Assembly: GCA_017459725.1 (NCBI GenBank)
Contig: JAFUCL010000077.1
Location: forward strand, 1-55,500
Length of the DNA: 55,500 nt
Direction of reading: 5' to 3'
Source of the DNA: Solobacterium sp.
Lineage (GTDB): Bacteria > Bacillota_I > Bacilli_A > Erysipelotrichales > Erysipelotrichaceae
Below the pieces are notes generated by a model. It was not told the DNA's origin, did no database searches, and saw nothing but the letters and a program-made list of their open reading frames with translations. Below, piece after piece: positions 54,717-55,500 of the stretch; the first letter of the stretch is position 1, and every line of letters begins with the position of its first letter. Both the position numbers and the translations under genes were made by a program.

Positions 54717-54975
54717 ATCGGGGATATATAAAAACAAGTATTTAATGTGGGATTTCTGGAGGTTTTCCACAGTTTTCCACAACTTTTCATGTGGAAAAAA
54801 TGTGGGTTATTTTGTAAACATTCCGTAAAATGTGGATTATGTTGAAAAAGTCAAGAATCTAAAGATTTATCACCATTTAGTCAACAGTCAAAAACCGCAT
54901 AACAAAGCCATTTTCTTAAATATCCACACTTTTCCACATATGTGGAAAACTTTGTTGGTTGATATGTGTATAAGA

Positions 54976-54984
54976 TGTGGATAA
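54976..54984 (-). promoter_or_regulatory. DnaA box, exact consensus (reverse)
   Basis: TGTGGATAA on the given strand, that is TTATCCACA on the minus strand. It stands at the far side of the box cluster from dnaA. Confidence 0.85.
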
Positions 54985-55097
54985 ATTAAAGATATCCACT
55001 GCCGGCAGCATAAGAAATAAAAAAATGAAAACAGATTGGTAAATCATTGTGGAAAAATCATGGAAAAACAGTAAATAAACCCTGGAAAACCACGAAA

Positions 55098-55232
55098 CTG
55101 TGTGACATACTCCCACCACCTTCGCTGACGCTTAGAGGTGGGGGCTTCCCGGTCAAGAACACCAGTGTGTTCAGATAACCCAGGCTTATCGGATCCCCTG
55201 TGCCCCAGGGTACCGTGTTTCATTTCAGTTCA
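55098..55232 (-). mobile_element. Right end of an IS200/IS605-type element with probable omegaRNA (reRNA) segment
   Basis: Downstream of the tnpB stop lies about 135 bp without a gene. The last part has a stem-loop (CCCACC at 55112-55117 pairing with GGTGGG at 55137-55142) close to the junction with oriC. This is the place of the subterminal hairpin in IS605 right ends and of the scaffold of TnpB guide RNA. The exact end is uncertain by about 10 bp. The other end is outside the window. Confidence 0.65.
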
Positions 55233-55500
55233 TTACAGAAGCGCAATTCGGAGTGCTTCTGTTTTCAGATTCAGCGCAGCGTTATGATCTCTGTCATGAT
55301 GTGCCCCGCATACCGGACAAACCCACTCACGAACCTTAAGGTCCTTTGTTTCAGGATTCAGGCATCCGCACTCATGACACATCTGACTTGATGGGAACGT
55401 TCGATCTGCTTTGATCACATGTTTTCCTGCCATCTCTGCTTTATAGGAAAGCATATTCACAAACATCCCCCAACCAATGTCACTGACGCTCTTTCCAAAA
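55233..55500 (-). CDS. tnpB: RNA-guided nuclease TnpB (OrfB), 3' part only
   Basis: The frame is open to the right window edge, giving the last 88 residues. They show SVSDIGWGMFVNMLSYKAEMAGKHV, the zinc finger CHECG...CPVCG (spacing about 22), and DRDHNAALNL with the third RuvC Asp. These are the hallmarks of TnpB, the transposon-encoded ancestor of Cas12. The internal Met at 55466 is not the start. The visible catalytic parts are intact; the first two RuvC acidic residues lie outside the window. Confidence 0.93.
   Translation of the reverse strand, partial: FGKSVSDIGWGMFVNMLSYKAEMAGKHVIKADRTFPSSQMCHECGCLNPETKDLKVREWVCPVCGAHHDRDHNAALNLKTEALRIALL

Larger units (their letters stand above)
54640..55085. 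other. oriC: Chromosome replication origin oriC (dnaA-proximal)
   Basis: A 445-bp AT-rich gap upstream of dnaA filled with DnaA boxes on both strands and no gene. Exact boxes are TTATCCACA at 54708-54716 and TGTGGATAA at 54976-54984. One-mismatch forms include TGTGGATTA (54831), ATATCCACA (54920), TTTTCCACA (54763, 54773, 54930) and TGTGGAAAA (54941, 55049). AT-rich tracts at about 54840-54890 and 55010-55080 could be the unwinding element. The right edge runs into an IS200/IS605-type element. Confidence 0.9.

Noticed and set aside
55233..55466. A complete 77-residue zinc-finger protein
   Set aside because: The frame is open upstream to the window edge and the upstream residues (SVSDIGWG) are TnpB, so the Met is internal.

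Overview
The window is a stretch of chromosome from a Gram-positive, low-GC-lineage (Bacillota) bacterium that ends at its replication origin. The signs are the order dnaA-dnaN-S4 protein-recF-gyrB-gyrA, a mnmG-rsmG-noc-parA-parB block, T-box leaders, a small SRP RNA, an OhrR-type regulator and a Noc protein beside ParB. Gene content (anaerobe-type sulfatases, a ferredoxin-domain aldo/keto reductase, a probable Na+-type F-ATPase, BioY without biotin synthesis genes) points to an anaerobic gut or oral organism. Erysipelotrichaceae-like is my best guess, but that is inference and no species is claimed.

Layout, left to right. 1-625: hairpins and the fused tails of two broken divergent genes. 677-5875: leftward genes for an Fe-S aldo/keto reductase, an MFS carrier, a sugar acetyltransferase, a PfkB kinase and a Gfo/Idh dehydrogenase. 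6109-12709: complete atpIBEFHAGDC operon. 12853-14662: bcp, yaaA (DUF328) and an unknown gene. 14768-16266: birA facing bioY, with a BirA-type operator at bioY. 16394-22740: two near-identical sulfatases and an orphan peptide-type binding lipoprotein, divergent from a ROK repressor, with two 25-bp operators between. 22816-34075: parB, parA, noc, rsmG, a GHL10-type lipoprotein, a ThyX-like protein, mnmG, an EVE/PUA-like protein, recR, ybaB, dnaX, tadA and SRP RNA. 34162-37931: DUF218 protein, serS with T-box, a lipoprotein and a small basic protein; two perfect parS sites lie here. 38076-42437: a T-box-controlled amino-acid ABC importer with an M14 carboxypeptidase. 42543-45587: glutathione peroxidase, a thioredoxin-reductase-like flavoprotein, OhrR and a CDF transporter. 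45658-45956: a second pair of fused gene tails. 46012-54619: gyrA, gyrB, recF, S4 protein, dnaN, dnaA. 54640-55085: oriC with DnaA boxes. 55098-55500: right end of an IS200/IS605-type element with the 3' end of tnpB.

Most genes run leftward, away from dnaA, so they lie co-directional with the leftward fork. The most useful new points are: the ROK/sulfatase divergon with its mapped operators and promoters; a parS site inside a T-box leader; a T-box operon joining amino-acid uptake to a peptidase; an OhrR-peroxidase-flavoprotein module whose flavoprotein lacks the usual NADPH motif; a two-carboxylate c-subunit; a GyrA with Gly at the quinolone-contact acidic position; and a TnpB element abutting oriC.
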